Positions 8,603-18,625 are shown, counted from the stretch's first letter. The stretch: 64,000 bases of DNA from an uncultured Flavihumibacter sp. (GCA_902168105.1 CABHOY010000053.1:1-64000), one strand, 5' to 3'. Translations and numbers: made by a program. The notes: a model not told the origin generated them from the letters alone.

Positions 8603-9649
8603 CTATTGATCAAGCAAGTTCAGACGGATCAGGCTTTCAGCTGTCGCCAGTATTGCATCTTCAGTGGAACGTGGCGACCAGCCCAGCGTTCTGATAGCTT
8701 TGGCGTTGGTTACGTTCATTACCTTACCAAGCAAGGGGATTATTGCCTTAACCTTCGGATCTTTGAGCGCTGCAATACGTAGCAATGTACCCGGTAGCTC
8801 TTTGGCATTGACTTTATTGGCAGCTTCACCCAGCTGTTGTTTCAGGATTTTTGCAACTTCGATCATCCAGATGCTTTCACCTGCGGTAGCAATAAAACGT
8901 TCGCCTTTAGCGTCGGGATTGGTCATTGCGCGCAGGTGCAGGTCTGCTACGTCACGAACATCGACGAAGCCAGAGTTGATCTTAGGGCACCCCGACATTT
9001 TGCCGGTCAGCAAATTTTTGATCAGGTGAATGGAATGTGAATATTCGGGTCCTAATACCGGGCCCATTACTGCTACAGGGTTAACGGCAGATAGTTCCAG
9101 TCCGTTACCTTCCCGTTCGATAAATTCCCAGGCGGCCTGCTCGGCCAAAGTCTTTGATTTCTGATAAGCCGGAGCTTTACCTGAAGTATTGGTCCAGTTG
9201 GTCTCGTCAAAAGGGGCTGTTTGCGGAGGATTGCCATATACTACAGCGCCGATAGCGGAGGTCAATACCACACGCTTTACTCCGGCGTCTCTTGAGGCGC
9301 GTAATACCCTCAGTACACCTTCGCGCGCAGGAATGATCATCTCATCTTCATGCTTATAATTTACGATCGGTGTAGGTGAGGCGACATGCAGAACATAGGT
9401 ACAACCGCTTACTGCCGCTGTCCAGTTAGCATCTGCAGACAAGTCAGCTTCAATAAATGTTAAACGGTCCCCAGCTTCCAGGCCGCCTTCCTTTAGCATC
9501 TCTCTTACTTCTGTTTCCCGGCTTAATGAGCGGAGCGTGGCCCTTACCCGGTATCCTGCATTTAATAATTGTAAAATACAATGTACGGCAATAAAGCCAG
9601 CCCCTCCAGTCACCAGTACTGTTTTTTCGACATTCGAATCTGTATTCAT
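8603..9649 (-). CDS. NAD(P)-dependent SDR reductase, dihydroflavonol-reductase-like
   Basis: 348 residues, an extended short-chain dehydrogenase. The Rossmann motif VTGGAGFIAVHC is near residue 15, an R in RATLRS suggests NADPH preference, and the catalytic YxxxK is YQKSK after a TSAIGAVVYG stretch. The family reduces aldehydes and ketones such as methylglyoxal or dihydroflavonol-like substrates. Upstream of and co-directional with the AhpD-like gene, so the two may form a detoxification unit. The upstream gap (9650-9810) holds no clear box. Confidence 0.88.
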   Translation of the reverse strand: MNTDSNVEKTVLVTGGAGFIAVHCILQLLNAGYRVRATLRSLSRETEVREMLKEGGLEAGDRLTFIEADLSADANWTAAVSGCTYVLHVASPTPIVNYKHEDEMIIPAREGVLRVLRASRDAGVKRVVLTSAIGAVVYGNPPQTAPFDETNWTNTSGKAPAYQKSKTLAEQAAWEFIEREGNGLELSAVNPVAVMGPVLGPEYSHSIHLIKNLLTGKMSGCPKINSGFVDVRDVADLHLRAMTNPDAKGERFIATAGESIWMIEVAKILKQQLGEAANKVNAKELPGTLLRIAALKDPKVKAIIPLLGKVMNVTNAKAIRTLGWSPRSTEDAILATAESLIRLNLLDQ

Positions 9650-9810
9650 CGTTGTTAATTTGATGAATCAAAATTCGGATTGAAACAGCAGAATCATTTT
9701 GTTTAAAAGGCGCAATTTGCTTTGTTTAAAAGGCAGGGTTATAAACTGTAGATGGTGCCTATGGCACGGTATCAGTTTATATTCAACATGTGGCCAGGCG
9801 GTTTGTTCTT

Positions 9811-11919
9811 TCAGCTGCCGGGAGGCAATCCTTCATATTGCGCTAACTGTTCGGTCAGCATTTCCTTGTAATGTTTGAATAGTACATCCTGCAGATGGTC
9901 GAGCACAGCGAATCTCACATCTGCCATTAAATTTAACTCTTCATCAACAAAGGCATTATCTTTAAAGTAGAGATACTGGGTGTAAAGAAAATCTTCTGAT
10001 CTTTTTTGCAGATCATCAGCAGTGTCTTTTGAGATAATACCATCATGGAGGAGGGATTTCAGCTGTCTCTTTAATTCAGGTTCTTCTTTATGTTTCAGTA
10101 CATTGACAGCAGATATTATTTCCTCCAATGATAATGCGTCATGATAAAATGGCTTGAGAATAAGGTTAATGCGTTTCAACAGTTCTACGTATGTTTCTGT
10201 ACGTTCGTGCACAGCGCGGAAAGAGCGGTATTTTTCCATAACTAACGCGGGATTATTTCCCTTGTTGTAGAAAAATGCGAAGGCCTGCTTGTCAAGTAAT
10301 TTAAGTTTTTCATTGGCGGCTTCCACATCTGCTTCCAATAGCGCTATCACCTGATCGCAATCCTTTCGTTTATATTTCTTTCCATCAAAGTCAAAGCTTC
10401 TGACATCGATGTTTTTCTCTTTGATCGCTGTTACAGTGTTGATATCGCTTTTATAGTTTGCGATAGCATTAAAGATCCCTACATGTTCTTCAGAGAAAAG
10501 TGATTCCAGGTTTGTAACGGATAAAGGCGTATCCTTTACAGTTTCCATATCCCATTCTAGTACTGCCGGGTAGCGGCTATCATAAAAGCCTTTATAAACG
10601 GGTGGAAGATTATATACTTCATTTCTTGTATGATACCAGGTATCAAACTCTTCGCCATCGTAGTGTATGGCGTTACTTTCCAGTTTAACGGAACGGTAAA
10701 GTTTTGTTGTAAGGGATTCCTGTATCTGGACGATATTATCAAAAATAGCCCAGGCATTGGTTTCGTCAGGTACGGCATCCATGGCAACCTGTTCCAGGTG
10801 CTGTTTCCTTTCCTCCAGGGAAGGATGGCTGGCCCATTGATTTTTGAAGTTCACTCTGGAAGAGGAGAAAGAACTGACAAACTGGTAGGTAACATGCGGT
10901 AGTCCCTGTGCTAATGGCAATCCATGTTTATCTGCCAATGAGCGGAAGATCGTTAGTTGATTGAGGAAGATATTACGCGCTATTTTCTTCTCTTTCAAAC
11001 GTTCGTTAGCAGAATTGATTGAAGAAGAGAAGCATCCGCTGGCTACTTCGATCCTGCTTAATGCTGTTATAAGATTGTTCCCACCAGCCACGCTGGCTGC
11101 AACCGTGTCGGCATGAAACTCCATTTCACGGCTTAAGGCCATATAACTGATGTTAATGAACTTATACATTCCTCTGAGCACCCACTGAATACCGGCGGCC
11201 ATTTTGAAGGTAAGTATTCCAAATAATGCCAGGTATTCATGTATGTTCGCCCATCCCTGGATAAAAGAAACATAGCTGGTATTGTCATACAGCATATTGT
11301 GAATGATCCTGTTGGCGCTATAGGTGAAACTTCCAAGCTTCATGCTACGCTGACTGAAATGACCGAATTCATGTGCCATTACCGCCTTAAACTCACTTAC
11401 GTTAATACTGTTGACCAGTCCGAGCCCTATCTCAAGGTTTTTGCGTATTGGCAGGAACATACTCCAGAAACTGGAATGGTAAAACACACATGCGTTGACA
11501 TCAGGAGAGAGGTATATCTTTTTAGGAAACTGTGTATTGGTGTCTGCGGTTAGCTGCCTGATAAAGGCAAAGAGCCTGGGTTGCTCTTGTTCTGTTATTT
11601 CGACCCTGGCGTCGTTCTCATCTTTTGACACCGCGAAAATGAACTTTATCATAAAGTAAATAACAGAGGCGCCAAATACGATCAGGCCGAAGCCGAGAAT
11701 GACAGTTAAAATCCGGGGAATTTCCGTGATGAGCCAGTACCCTGCATAACAACATAACGCTGCGAGGGCGACAGAGGCGGCAAGCAATATGAGATAAGTC
11801 AGCAGGAACAATAATATAGCGCCAATTACTTTTAACGCCTGCATGCGGAAAGTCGCAGAAGGCTGTAATTTTTCTGCGTTGATATTTACTGGAGCCCCGG
11901 GATATAAAACCTCTTTCAT
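9811..11919 (-). CDS. Membrane-bound M48-family metallopeptidase (large form)
   Basis: 702 residues, longer than HtpX (about 290). Two or more transmembrane helices lie at about 28-100. The zinc motif HEFGH (AVMAHEFGHFSQ) is near 183-187, and the third ligand region is SREMEFHADTVAA. Another transmembrane stretch comes after the motif. The last 300 residues are helical and lack a known domain. The family degrades misfolded membrane proteins with the active site facing the cytoplasm. Large M48 proteins like this are common in Bacteroidota but their role is not known. Stands alone. Confidence 0.85.
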   Translation of the reverse strand: MKEVLYPGAPVNINAEKLQPSATFRMQALKVIGAILLFLLTYLILLAASVALAALCCYAGYWLITEIPRILTVILGFGLIVFGASVIYFMIKFIFAVSKDENDARVEITEQEQPRLFAFIRQLTADTNTQFPKKIYLSPDVNACVFYHSSFWSMFLPIRKNLEIGLGLVNSINVSEFKAVMAHEFGHFSQRSMKLGSFTYSANRIIHNMLYDNTSYVSFIQGWANIHEYLALFGILTFKMAAGIQWVLRGMYKFINISYMALSREMEFHADTVAASVAGGNNLITALSRIEVASGCFSSSINSANERLKEKKIARNIFLNQLTIFRSLADKHGLPLAQGLPHVTYQFVSSFSSSRVNFKNQWASHPSLEERKQHLEQVAMDAVPDETNAWAIFDNIVQIQESLTTKLYRSVKLESNAIHYDGEEFDTWYHTRNEVYNLPPVYKGFYDSRYPAVLEWDMETVKDTPLSVTNLESLFSEEHVGIFNAIANYKSDINTVTAIKEKNIDVRSFDFDGKKYKRKDCDQVIALLEADVEAANEKLKLLDKQAFAFFYNKGNNPALVMEKYRSFRAVHERTETYVELLKRINLILKPFYHDALSLEEIISAVNVLKHKEEPELKRQLKSLLHDGIISKDTADDLQKRSEDFLYTQYLYFKDNAFVDEELNLMADVRFAVLDHLQDVLFKHYKEMLTEQLAQYEGLPPGS

Positions 11920-12037
11920 CTGGTATAGAACGGTATTTTGAACTAAACTTTAAATATAGTTCATTTTCACTTATTCCGTAACGGTTACCATAGTGGAAAC
12001 ATTCAAGCTCCCGCCATCTTTACATATCGCTATAATG

Positions 12038-12076
12038 CCAATACGGCCACTTCTTAAAAAGAAGCGGCCGTATTGG
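12038..12076 (-). terminator. Long hairpin after the DNRLRE lipoprotein gene
   Basis: An 18-bp stem with one mismatch (12038-12055 with 12059-12076, arm starting CCAATACGGCC) and a 3-base loop, 46 bases past the stop of the minus-strand gene at 12122. No long U-tract follows. Confidence 0.6.
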
Positions 12077-12121
12077 TTGCTACCAGGCTTTGTAAATTTT
12101 GTTTATAGTATACGGAGCAGG

Positions 12122-12832
12122 TTAAAAGACAATAGTTAACCTTGGACGTTTGCTGGCATCAGGATAACTGCTGGAACAAAAATTCCTGGAGTTCCAGTAA
12201 TCTTCATTCTGTAACTGTATCATAAAGCCGTAATTGCCGGTGGTATACATTTCACGTACCAGTTGAGTCACATCAATGTTTATCAGATCCAGGAACGGAG
12301 AATCGGTATGTGCGATGGACACCTCACCCAAACTAGTGGTAGTTGGCTGGTTAAACCAGTTCGTAGAAGTCGGAACCCAGCTGCTAGTGACGCCTCTGAT
12401 TACAAACGCGTTGTTCGGACCGGCATTTGCATGTACCAGATCACCATTACCTGGAGTAGGATTGGAGTAGAGCGTCAGGTATGCTTCTTCCGGAGGTATT
12501 TGTCCACCGCCAGATGGAATACCGCTGAACTTGAACATACTCCTCATGTTAACGGGAGAACCGTTAATTGTCCATGAAAGTGCGATCAGTTCCTGGGTAG
12601 GGTAAAGCGAATAGTCACTGCCACTAAGATCGCCTACACGCATTTCTACATTTGGGGATGCCAGTCTGCCGTCTGCCTGTAATACTACAGTGCGGTGTTC
12701 TGTACCTGTGGAGGTGGCAGTAGCGGGATCAGTTTCTATTTTAGGACTACTTTCCTTTTTACAACTTGTTATAATCAGGCAAAGTGCAACGGCAGGCAAA
12801 AGCAGCATTCTTAAAGAATAATAAGGTTTCAT
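12122..12832 (-). CDS. DNRLRE-domain surface lipoprotein
   Basis: 236 residues. It has a lipoprotein signal (LCLIITSCKKE, Cys about 24). The mature part has the DNRLRE-type beta-sandwich pattern: strands with LIALSWTI, EEAYLTLYSN, FVIRGVTSSWVPTSTNWFNQPTT, then IDVTQLVREMYTTGNYGFMIQLQNE and RPRLTIVF at the end. Such domains are found in secreted, cell-surface or cell-wall-associated proteins of unknown function. It is probably exposed on the outer membrane. No operon partner is obvious; a 150-base gap separates it from the next lipoprotein gene. Confidence 0.75.
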   Translation of the reverse strand: MKPYYSLRMLLLPAVALCLIITSCKKESSPKIETDPATATSTGTEHRTVVLQADGRLASPNVEMRVGDLSGSDYSLYPTQELIALSWTINGSPVNMRSMFKFSGIPSGGGQIPPEEAYLTLYSNPTPGNGDLVHANAGPNNAFVIRGVTSSWVPTSTNWFNQPTTTSLGEVSIAHTDSPFLDLINIDVTQLVREMYTTGNYGFMIQLQNEDYWNSRNFCSSSYPDASKRPRLTIVF

Positions 12833-12981
12833 AAAGGGTAATTTTGATTAACGGATTAACTAGGGTTTTAATTTTTCGGGACCAATGTTGAATTGCCTGG
12901 TAACGTCTTATGGTCAGGAAATCGCTGGCAATATTAGTAATATCCACTGCGGGGAGAATGCAATAAAATGGGGTAGGGGTT

Positions 12982-13521
12982 TCAATAATTTGCGCTGGGC
13001 ATTGTAAACTTCACACCCGAAGTGTCGTTCGCATTAGGATAAAATTCTTCGTCCGTTACAATTCTTAATATCAATGCCGACATTTGGAGGTCATCTGTTT
13101 TATAGTACAGTTCCCGGCGCCAGGTATTAGATCTCATAACCAACAGACCGGCTGTATTATCAACGATGTAAGTCATTTCTCCATCTGTTACTCCTTTATT
13201 TAAAATAAGTTTGCTTATAGTATGATAGGTACTATTTACGGTAAAGACTTCTTCTTTTTCAAGGAACAGGGCTGAGCTATCATATTTATCTCTGAATAGC
13301 CATTGTTGTCGGGCAGAGTCGTATAATAGTGAAAATGATTCACCCGGTTTCGTATAACGGTATAACATACCTTCGTGCTGAAGGCCATACTTTTGTATAG
13401 ACGCGGTATCCTTATTTGTCCAAATGAATGTGATGGAATCATCCGGAATTTCCCGCCGGGAATTTGTGTCGTTAGCACAGCCGGTACAACATACTATAAA
13501 GAGGATGAATAAATACTTCAT
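12982..13521 (-). CDS. Small lipoprotein of unknown function
   Basis: 179 residues with a clear lipoprotein signal (IVCCTGCANDTN, Cys about 15). The mature chain is beta-rich and has no family motif I recognise. It is co-directional with the DNRLRE lipoprotein but separated by about 150 bases. Likely a real gene, as it has a good signal peptide and codon pattern. Confidence 0.65.
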   Translation of the reverse strand: MKYLFILFIVCCTGCANDTNSRREIPDDSITFIWTNKDTASIQKYGLQHEGMLYRYTKPGESFSLLYDSARQQWLFRDKYDSSALFLEKEEVFTVNSTYHTISKLILNKGVTDGEMTYIVDNTAGLLVMRSNTWRRELYYKTDDLQMSALILRIVTDEEFYPNANDTSGVKFTMPSANY

Positions 13522-13668
13522 GTTTTAAATCTGTAAAAATATTGAATTCTGCTAAGTTGCAGTAAGTGTTTGGGGAGGCATTTCAAACCAATGATGACCG
13601 GATTATCCTTGCAGGCAGTCTGAATTTAACAATTGTAGAGGTGAATGGGGCTTTTTTATCTAAGCTCA

Positions 13669-13702
13669 ATAAAAGCCACCTTATTATTGAAATGGCTTTT
13701 AT
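13669..13702 (-). terminator. Hairpin after the 102-residue membrane protein
   Basis: 10-bp perfect stem ATAAAAGCCA / TGGCTTTTAT (13669-13678, 13693-13702), about 80 bases past the stop at 13781. The tract on the minus strand is only weakly U-rich. Confidence 0.45.
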
Positions 13703-13780
13703 CGGGCTTTAAAATGCTATTGTAATATCAGCATAATGATGTGGTGGATCGCTCTCATACACTTGATGAAGCAAAATTAC

Positions 13781-14089
13781 TTAACTAACAGATTCTTCTT
13801 CTTTTTGGAATTTTGACCAGATGTAATTAAACAACCAGGCGCCCAAAATTGCATAAACAGGCATCGCCAGGTATGATTGAAATACAAAGGTTAATAATAA
13901 CAGATTTACTGCCACAGCTCCAATTACTCCCAAAACAATGGCTATAAGCGCACCGTTTTTTTTATTCTTATTTCGTCTGAAATAGCCAAATACGCCTCCG
14001 ATAATTGTGCAGATCAATAAAATTTCTATGCCTCCGAGTGCAAACATGGTGAAGTTTTTTAGTGTTAAATAATTTATTACAGCCGTCAC
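13781..14089 (-). CDS. Small integral membrane protein, unknown
   Basis: 102 residues with three likely transmembrane helices: ALGGIEILLICTIIGGVFGYF, then a basic loop RRNKNKKNG, then ALIAIVLGVIGAVAVNLLLL and YLAMPVYAILGAWLFNYIW. It has an acidic tail. No family recognised. Basic-loop topology suggests an inner-membrane protein. Isolated gene. Confidence 0.6.
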   Translation of the reverse strand: MTAVINYLTLKNFTMFALGGIEILLICTIIGGVFGYFRRNKNKKNGALIAIVLGVIGAVAVNLLLLTFVFQSYLAMPVYAILGAWLFNYIWSKFQKEEESVS

Positions 14090-14453
14090 AAATGACTATC
14101 AATCCGCTTCCTGCTATGTGCCTGCCAGGGCGAATAGCTGCTTATGGATATATCCGTCATAGTAGTGCTTTTATAAAAATAGAGAAATATTTTAATATGA
14201 CTTCTTTATAGCTGAAGAATCTTTTCATCGATTGGACTCAGGGGCGTCACACTACCTGTTAACTGTTATCCCGTTATAATATCCTGCTGGATGGGGTATA
14301 ATAAGGTGGAAGATGCCGGTGTGAAAATTTCGGCTGCATTTTCCCGGTTTTAACTATTTTTACGGGTAAAGCTGACTTCTGATTCAGGAATATGAGTAGG
14401 AGGGACGCAAGCTGATATTCCGAACGATAGAAATTCTAAGCAAACCGTTGACA
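14090..14453. other. Intergenic region, nothing recognised
   Basis: 364 bases between divergent small genes. I see no ORF of coding character, no RNA gene and no strong hairpin. Confidence 0.5.
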
Positions 14454-14747
14454 ATGAGGAAAAAAAAAGAGAATGTACGAGAGGTATTTCCTGCAACTAT
14501 CGACAGATTAATAGAGCGGGCGCAGGACGCCGGTAAAACCCTGACAGATACGGCTATCGCCGCCGAACTTGGCATTCCGATAGAAACATTCCAATTATAC
14601 TATCAGAAGGATAAGGCGCCATCTGAAATTTTCGACCAGATGCGGAAGAAATTCAAACCGTTTATTGGCACACTATACATCGAGCGTGTAATCCTCACTG
14701 ATGAATTTGATGAACCAGATGAAGCTGATCTGGAAGATGATGAATAG
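14454..14747 (+). CDS. Small HTH-like acidic-tailed protein
   Basis: 97 residues from the ATG at 14454 (a TTG two codons upstream is the alternative). A helix-turn-helix-like stretch, LTDTAIAAELGIPIETFQLYY, lies in the middle. The first 20 residues are basic (MRKKKENVREV) and the last 14 strongly acidic (DEFDEPDEADLEDDE). It may be a small DNA-binding regulator. No family assigned. It is convergent with the GIY-YIG gene, with only 20 bases between stops. Confidence 0.55.
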   Translation: MRKKKENVREVFPATIDRLIERAQDAGKTLTDTAIAAELGIPIETFQLYYQKDKAPSEIFDQMRKKFKPFIGTLYIERVILTDEFDEPDEADLEDDE

Positions 14748-14767
14748 GAAAGTGAAAAGAAGCAGGC

Positions 14768-15202
14768 TCAAATAGATTTATTCCACTTTGGAAATGCCCC
14801 GAAGATATCCTGGTGTTGCCTTAATAAGTTCCGTTTTAAGGTTTCCGGGCAGTCCGTATATCCGGCATCGTCGGTTACGTACCAGTAAATATTTAATGCC
14901 TCAATATTTTCTCTGGTCATCTGTTTCTTCCAGGCAATATGTGCAGGCGTTTTACCAAACTGGCGACCATTGACGATTTCATCTTTGAGGCCACTGAATC
15001 CTTCCTTATTTGAAAGAGAACCATCTTTTTCAAGTTTTCCGGAATGCCCGATGTAGATTAGCTCAACCCTCCCTTTTTTTAAGGCATAGATGACATAGAC
15101 CCCACTCTTATCGGCAGGTGCATTGCATACTGTCTGGAGTTCTTGTTCAGGAGTGAGAAAAAAATGGTCTTGTGTTTTGTATTTGTCTAATATGCTGAAC
15201 AT
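14768..15202 (-). CDS. GIY-YIG-like protein
   Basis: 144 residues. The two strands of a GIY-YIG fold are visible as GVYVIYALKKG and VELIYIGHSG, separated by the normal short distance. A downstream helix carries KKQMTRENIEALNIYWY. The usual catalytic Arg and Glu cannot be placed with certainty. GIY-YIG proteins are mostly nucleases, but short stand-alone members are often uncharacterised. No mobile element is nearby. Confidence 0.65.
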   Translation of the reverse strand: MFSILDKYKTQDHFFLTPEQELQTVCNAPADKSGVYVIYALKKGRVELIYIGHSGKLEKDGSLSNKEGFSGLKDEIVNGRQFGKTPAHIAWKKQMTRENIEALNIYWYVTDDAGYTDCPETLKRNLLRQHQDIFGAFPKWNKSI

Positions 15203-15454
15203 GGCGTAAAGGTAGGATATTTTGCCTGACCATTGTACGTGAGCGATGCTTCATAAGTACTTTTAATAGGGCTTTTTTGATCTAAAGGTTTGGGCTGGTA
15301 AAAGTAATGTATAAAACGATAATGGCATAGTTATCTTGGGTGCTATTAGCTTTTTAGTGGATATGTAGGCCAGTGATAAGCAGGCTCGGAGCAGGTAACT
15401 GCCGGTAGGACAATGCATAAGGGAATGGTATTACGATCATTTGCGATAGTTTCA

Positions 15455-15462
15455 TACCTTTG
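15455..15462 (+). promoter_or_regulatory. -7 box of the purKE operon
   Basis: TACCTTTG matches TAnnTTTG; it lies 17 bases before the ATG at 15480, implying a nearly leaderless message. The nearest TTTG upstream (15440) is too close for a standard -33. Confidence 0.55.
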
Positions 15463-15479
15463 CATCCCAATTGAAGATT

Positions 15480-16598
15480 ATGCTTGAAAATTTGAAAATA
15501 GGAATATTAGGAGGCGGTCAGCTTGGAGGTATGCTTATACGGCATGCTATAGATTTCGGCCTCAACATTTCCGTACTGGATAAAGACGCAAATGCGCCTT
15601 GTGCACGTTATACTTCTTCTTTTTTCCTTGCCGATCCTACATCTTATGAAGCTGTTTTGGAATTTGGCAAGGGGCTGGATGTTATTACGATAGAAATGGA
15701 GGCGGTAAATATTGACGCCTTACGTGAACTTGAAAAGCAAGGGAAAAAGGTTTTTCCGGCTCCTGATACTATTAAGGTGATCCAGGACAAGTTTACCCAA
15801 AAACAATTCCTGTTGTCGCACAATATACCGGTAGTACCGGGCGAAGCGATTGAAGGCAAAAGTGATCTCCACAAGTATGAAAATAAACTACCAGGCTGTC
15901 TTAAAAAACGTCGCAACGGGTACGACGGCTACGGAGTGATGGTGTTGAAGACAATCGCAGATATTGATACTGCTTTTGATGAACCATGTGTGCTGGAAGA
16001 GTTGGTGGATATTAAACATGAACTTTCTGTGATCGTGGCAAGAAATGAGCATGGAGCTGTAAAATGCTATGATCCCGTGAAGATGGTGTTTTCCGGAGAG
16101 AAGTTCGTGCTTGATTTTCAGGAAGCTCCGGCTCAATTGGAGGAAGGAATATTAAAAGAAGCCACAGCCCTTGCTGAAAAGATAGCGGATGCGCTCAAGC
16201 TTGTTGGTATCCTTGCTGTAGAAATGTTTGTCACACAAGATAATAGACTTTTGGTGAATGAACTGGCTCCGAGACCACATAACAGTGGTCATCACACGAT
16301 AGAAGCCAGCACTACATCACAATACGAGCAACTGCTCCGGGCCATATTAGGTTTGCCATTGGGGGCCACTGGTCTTCATTATCCTTCTTTGATGATGAAT
16401 ATACTGGAAACTGCTGCACTGAATTCGAACAGACAGGAAAAAGTACAACAGTTGTTAGAAATTGAGGGAGCGCATCTTCACTGGTATGGTAAAAAGGGTA
16501 ACAGAATAGGCAGGAAAGTTGGTCACATAACCATCACAGGTACTACAATGGAAAGCATTGTTGTAAAAGCTGAAACCATTCGGAAAATTTTAAACTAA
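15480..16598 (+). CDS. purK: N5-carboxyaminoimidazole ribonucleotide synthase
   Basis: 372 residues from the ATG at 15480; a TTG nine bases earlier is possible but unnecessary. An ATP-grasp enzyme of purine synthesis that joins AIR, bicarbonate and ATP to N5-CAIR. It shows the PurK N-terminus KIGILGGGQLGGML, LDKDANAPCA, the ATP-grasp loop KKRRNGYDGYGV, and the metal/substrate motif NELAPRPHNSGHHTIEA. Followed after 4 bases by purE, so the product passes directly to the next enzyme. Cytoplasmic; normal length. Confidence 0.97.
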   Translation: MLENLKIGILGGGQLGGMLIRHAIDFGLNISVLDKDANAPCARYTSSFFLADPTSYEAVLEFGKGLDVITIEMEAVNIDALRELEKQGKKVFPAPDTIKVIQDKFTQKQFLLSHNIPVVPGEAIEGKSDLHKYENKLPGCLKKRRNGYDGYGVMVLKTIADIDTAFDEPCVLEELVDIKHELSVIVARNEHGAVKCYDPVKMVFSGEKFVLDFQEAPAQLEEGILKEATALAEKIADALKLVGILAVEMFVTQDNRLLVNELAPRPHNSGHHTIEASTTSQYEQLLRAILGLPLGATGLHYPSLMMNILETAALNSNRQEKVQQLLEIEGAHLHWYGKKGNRIGRKVGHITITGTTMESIVVKAETIRKILN

Positions 16599-16602
16599 AA
16601 AT

Positions 16603-17100
16603 ATGAAACAGGTAGAAGTAGGCATTATTATGGGCAGTAGTTCCGATGCGCCTATTATGCGTCAGGCAATAGAGGTGTTGAAGAAATTCGACATAGGCTA
16701 CGAGTTTAGCGTTGTGTCCGCACACCGTACTCCCCAAAAGATGTTTGAGTACGCAGCTACCGCTGAAGGGCGTGGTCTGAAGGTCATCATTGCTGGTGCC
16801 GGCGGTGCAGCACATCTTCCGGGTATGGTTGCGGCTATTACCACTTTGCCTGTAGTTGGTGTTCCGATCAAGTCTTCAAACTCTCTCGATGGTTGGGATT
16901 CCTTGCTGTCTATAGTACAAATGCCTGGCGATATACCTGTAGCCACAGTAGGTGTTAATGGCGCCCGTAACGCCGGTTTACTGGCAGTACAGATCCTGGG
17001 CACCAGTAATAGTACACTCAGGGAAAAGCTGGCGGCATTGAAAAAGGAAAACAGTGATAAGGTAGCTAAGCAAAATGAAACCTTAGATCAATTTGAATAG
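16603..17100 (+). CDS. purE: N5-CAIR mutase
   Basis: 165 residues, class I PurE. It rearranges N5-CAIR to CAIR. Motifs: IIMGSSSDAPIM at the start, SAHRTPQKMFEYA, IIAGAGGAAHLPGM and GVPIKSSNSLDGWDSLLSIVQMP. It starts 4 bases after the purK stop, so the two are translated from one message. A strong terminator follows at 17144-17178. Confidence 0.97.
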   Translation: MKQVEVGIIMGSSSDAPIMRQAIEVLKKFDIGYEFSVVSAHRTPQKMFEYAATAEGRGLKVIIAGAGGAAHLPGMVAAITTLPVVGVPIKSSNSLDGWDSLLSIVQMPGDIPVATVGVNGARNAGLLAVQILGTSNSTLREKLAALKKENSDKVAKQNETLDQFE

Positions 17101-17143
17101 AAAAGCTGTCATGCTTTAATATTAAAATAGTAACGTATTGCAT

Positions 17144-17178
17144 AAAAAAACCGCAGACATTGAGTCTGCGGTTTTTTT
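17144..17178 (+). terminator. purKE terminator (bidirectional)
   Basis: Stem of 14 bp with A-run/U-run shoulders around CCGCAGAC / GTCTGCGG (17151-17158, 17164-17171), followed by TTTTTTT. The A-run also makes it serve the minus-strand gene at 17227. Confidence 0.85.
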
Positions 17179-17226
17179 ATGCGTCTTGCCTTATAATGTA
17201 TTTAATCATCTTTCAGCTATTATGTA

Positions 17227-18348
17227 TTAGTTCACGTCTTTCCACCAGTCCTCAAATACCTGTTTATCATTGCGCAGATCCACCAGCTGGCCTATCATGG
17301 GTGTCGCCAGCGGAACATCTGCAATCGCCTTTAACCTTCTCAAAGGTTCATCCCAGGGGTGATTGCCCAGGGTGAACTTGGATGAGTGTACTGGCAGTAG
17401 TCTTTTTGCCTTCAGGTCTTTTGCAGCCTGCAGGACCTCTTCCGGTTGCATATGAATGTACTTCCATGCAAGGTCATACTGGCCGTTTTCAAGGATCGCA
17501 AAATCTATCGGCCCAAATTTCTTTCCTATCTCAGCAAAATGAGTATCATAACCACTATCACCCCCTATATAGATCTTTATGGCCGGTGTTTGCAATACAT
17601 AGGACTGCCATAGCGTATTGTTCCGGGAAAAACTTCTACCTGAGAAGTGACGGGTAGGGGCTGTATGTACAACAAATCCCTGTCCCAGGTCCACATCCTG
17701 CCACCAATCAGTCTCAATGATCTGTTCAGGCGCATAGCCCCATCTTTCCAGGTGCGCTCCAACTCCAAGCCCGCAGATCACTTTACCCACCTTGCCCTTT
17801 AGTGCGAGCATAGTCTTATAATCCAAATGATCATAATGGTCATGTGATATGAACAGGTAATCTATTGCCGGGAAATCATTAACTGTGTAAATATCAGCAC
17901 CTTTAAATGCCTTAGTCCCTCCGGGTATAGGAGAGGCGCTACCGGAAAATACGGGATCTGCCAGGAAACGCTTTCCACCCGCCTGTATATAATAAGATGA
18001 GTGCCCAAACCAAACCAGCACATCCCGATCGGCGCCGATCGCTAACAGATCAGTTTTTACAGAAGGTAATGAATCTACCGGGCGCAAACGCACACGTTTT
18101 TTGAACACAAAATCATATAGAACGCCGCCCATGCTATATCCCTCTGAAAGTTGCGGTGTATTGTGAAGGTTCTGGAACTGCCCGTCTTTATAATGCGGCG
18201 ATTGTTTGATCAATTCTAATCTCGTTCCCGAAGGTTTATCCCCGAATAGTGGATGTCTCATATATATTAACACTGTGATTATCAATAATACTAATATAGT
18301 AAGTACTATCTTCAGGCATCTGATAGTTATCCTGATTAATTTCTTCAT
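17227..18348 (-). CDS. Membrane-anchored MBL-fold hydrolase (NAPE-PLD/UlaG-like)
   Basis: 373 residues. One N-terminal transmembrane helix (KIVLTILVLLIITVLIYM) is followed by a metallo-beta-lactamase fold. The zinc motif is SHDHYDHLD near 166, and later ligands lie in HTAPTRHFSGR, GGDSGYDTHF and LPVHSSKFTLGNHPWDEP. The HFSGR segment and the C-terminal HPWDEP are typical of the NAPE-PLD-like branch of lipid phosphodiesterases. Substrate unknown. The signal anchor suggests the domain lies in the periplasm. Confidence 0.85.
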   Translation of the reverse strand: MKKLIRITIRCLKIVLTILVLLIITVLIYMRHPLFGDKPSGTRLELIKQSPHYKDGQFQNLHNTPQLSEGYSMGGVLYDFVFKKRVRLRPVDSLPSVKTDLLAIGADRDVLVWFGHSSYYIQAGGKRFLADPVFSGSASPIPGGTKAFKGADIYTVNDFPAIDYLFISHDHYDHLDYKTMLALKGKVGKVICGLGVGAHLERWGYAPEQIIETDWWQDVDLGQGFVVHTAPTRHFSGRSFSRNNTLWQSYVLQTPAIKIYIGGDSGYDTHFAEIGKKFGPIDFAILENGQYDLAWKYIHMQPEEVLQAAKDLKAKRLLPVHSSKFTLGNHPWDEPLRRLKAIADVPLATPMIGQLVDLRNDKQVFEDWWKDVN

Positions 18349-18625
18349 ATGAGTTATTGACGAATCAGGTGTGCGGATATTTTAACAAAAGAAAAAAAAC
18401 TCATAGGTGTGCAGCCAGGGTAGTAAAGGTAAGGTGAACAATAGAAAGTGAAAAGACATAATTATGGGCGCCATCTTGTCCGGAAGCGGACATGCTCCAT
18501 CCATATTCGGACAGAAATCCCTCCGGTAAATGATCTGATCAGCGTGTATAGCAGCATCTTCCGGTTTGGCAGTTTAATTGTATAGGGAAAGTACATTTAT
18601 GCCACGGATCAATAAATACTGACAC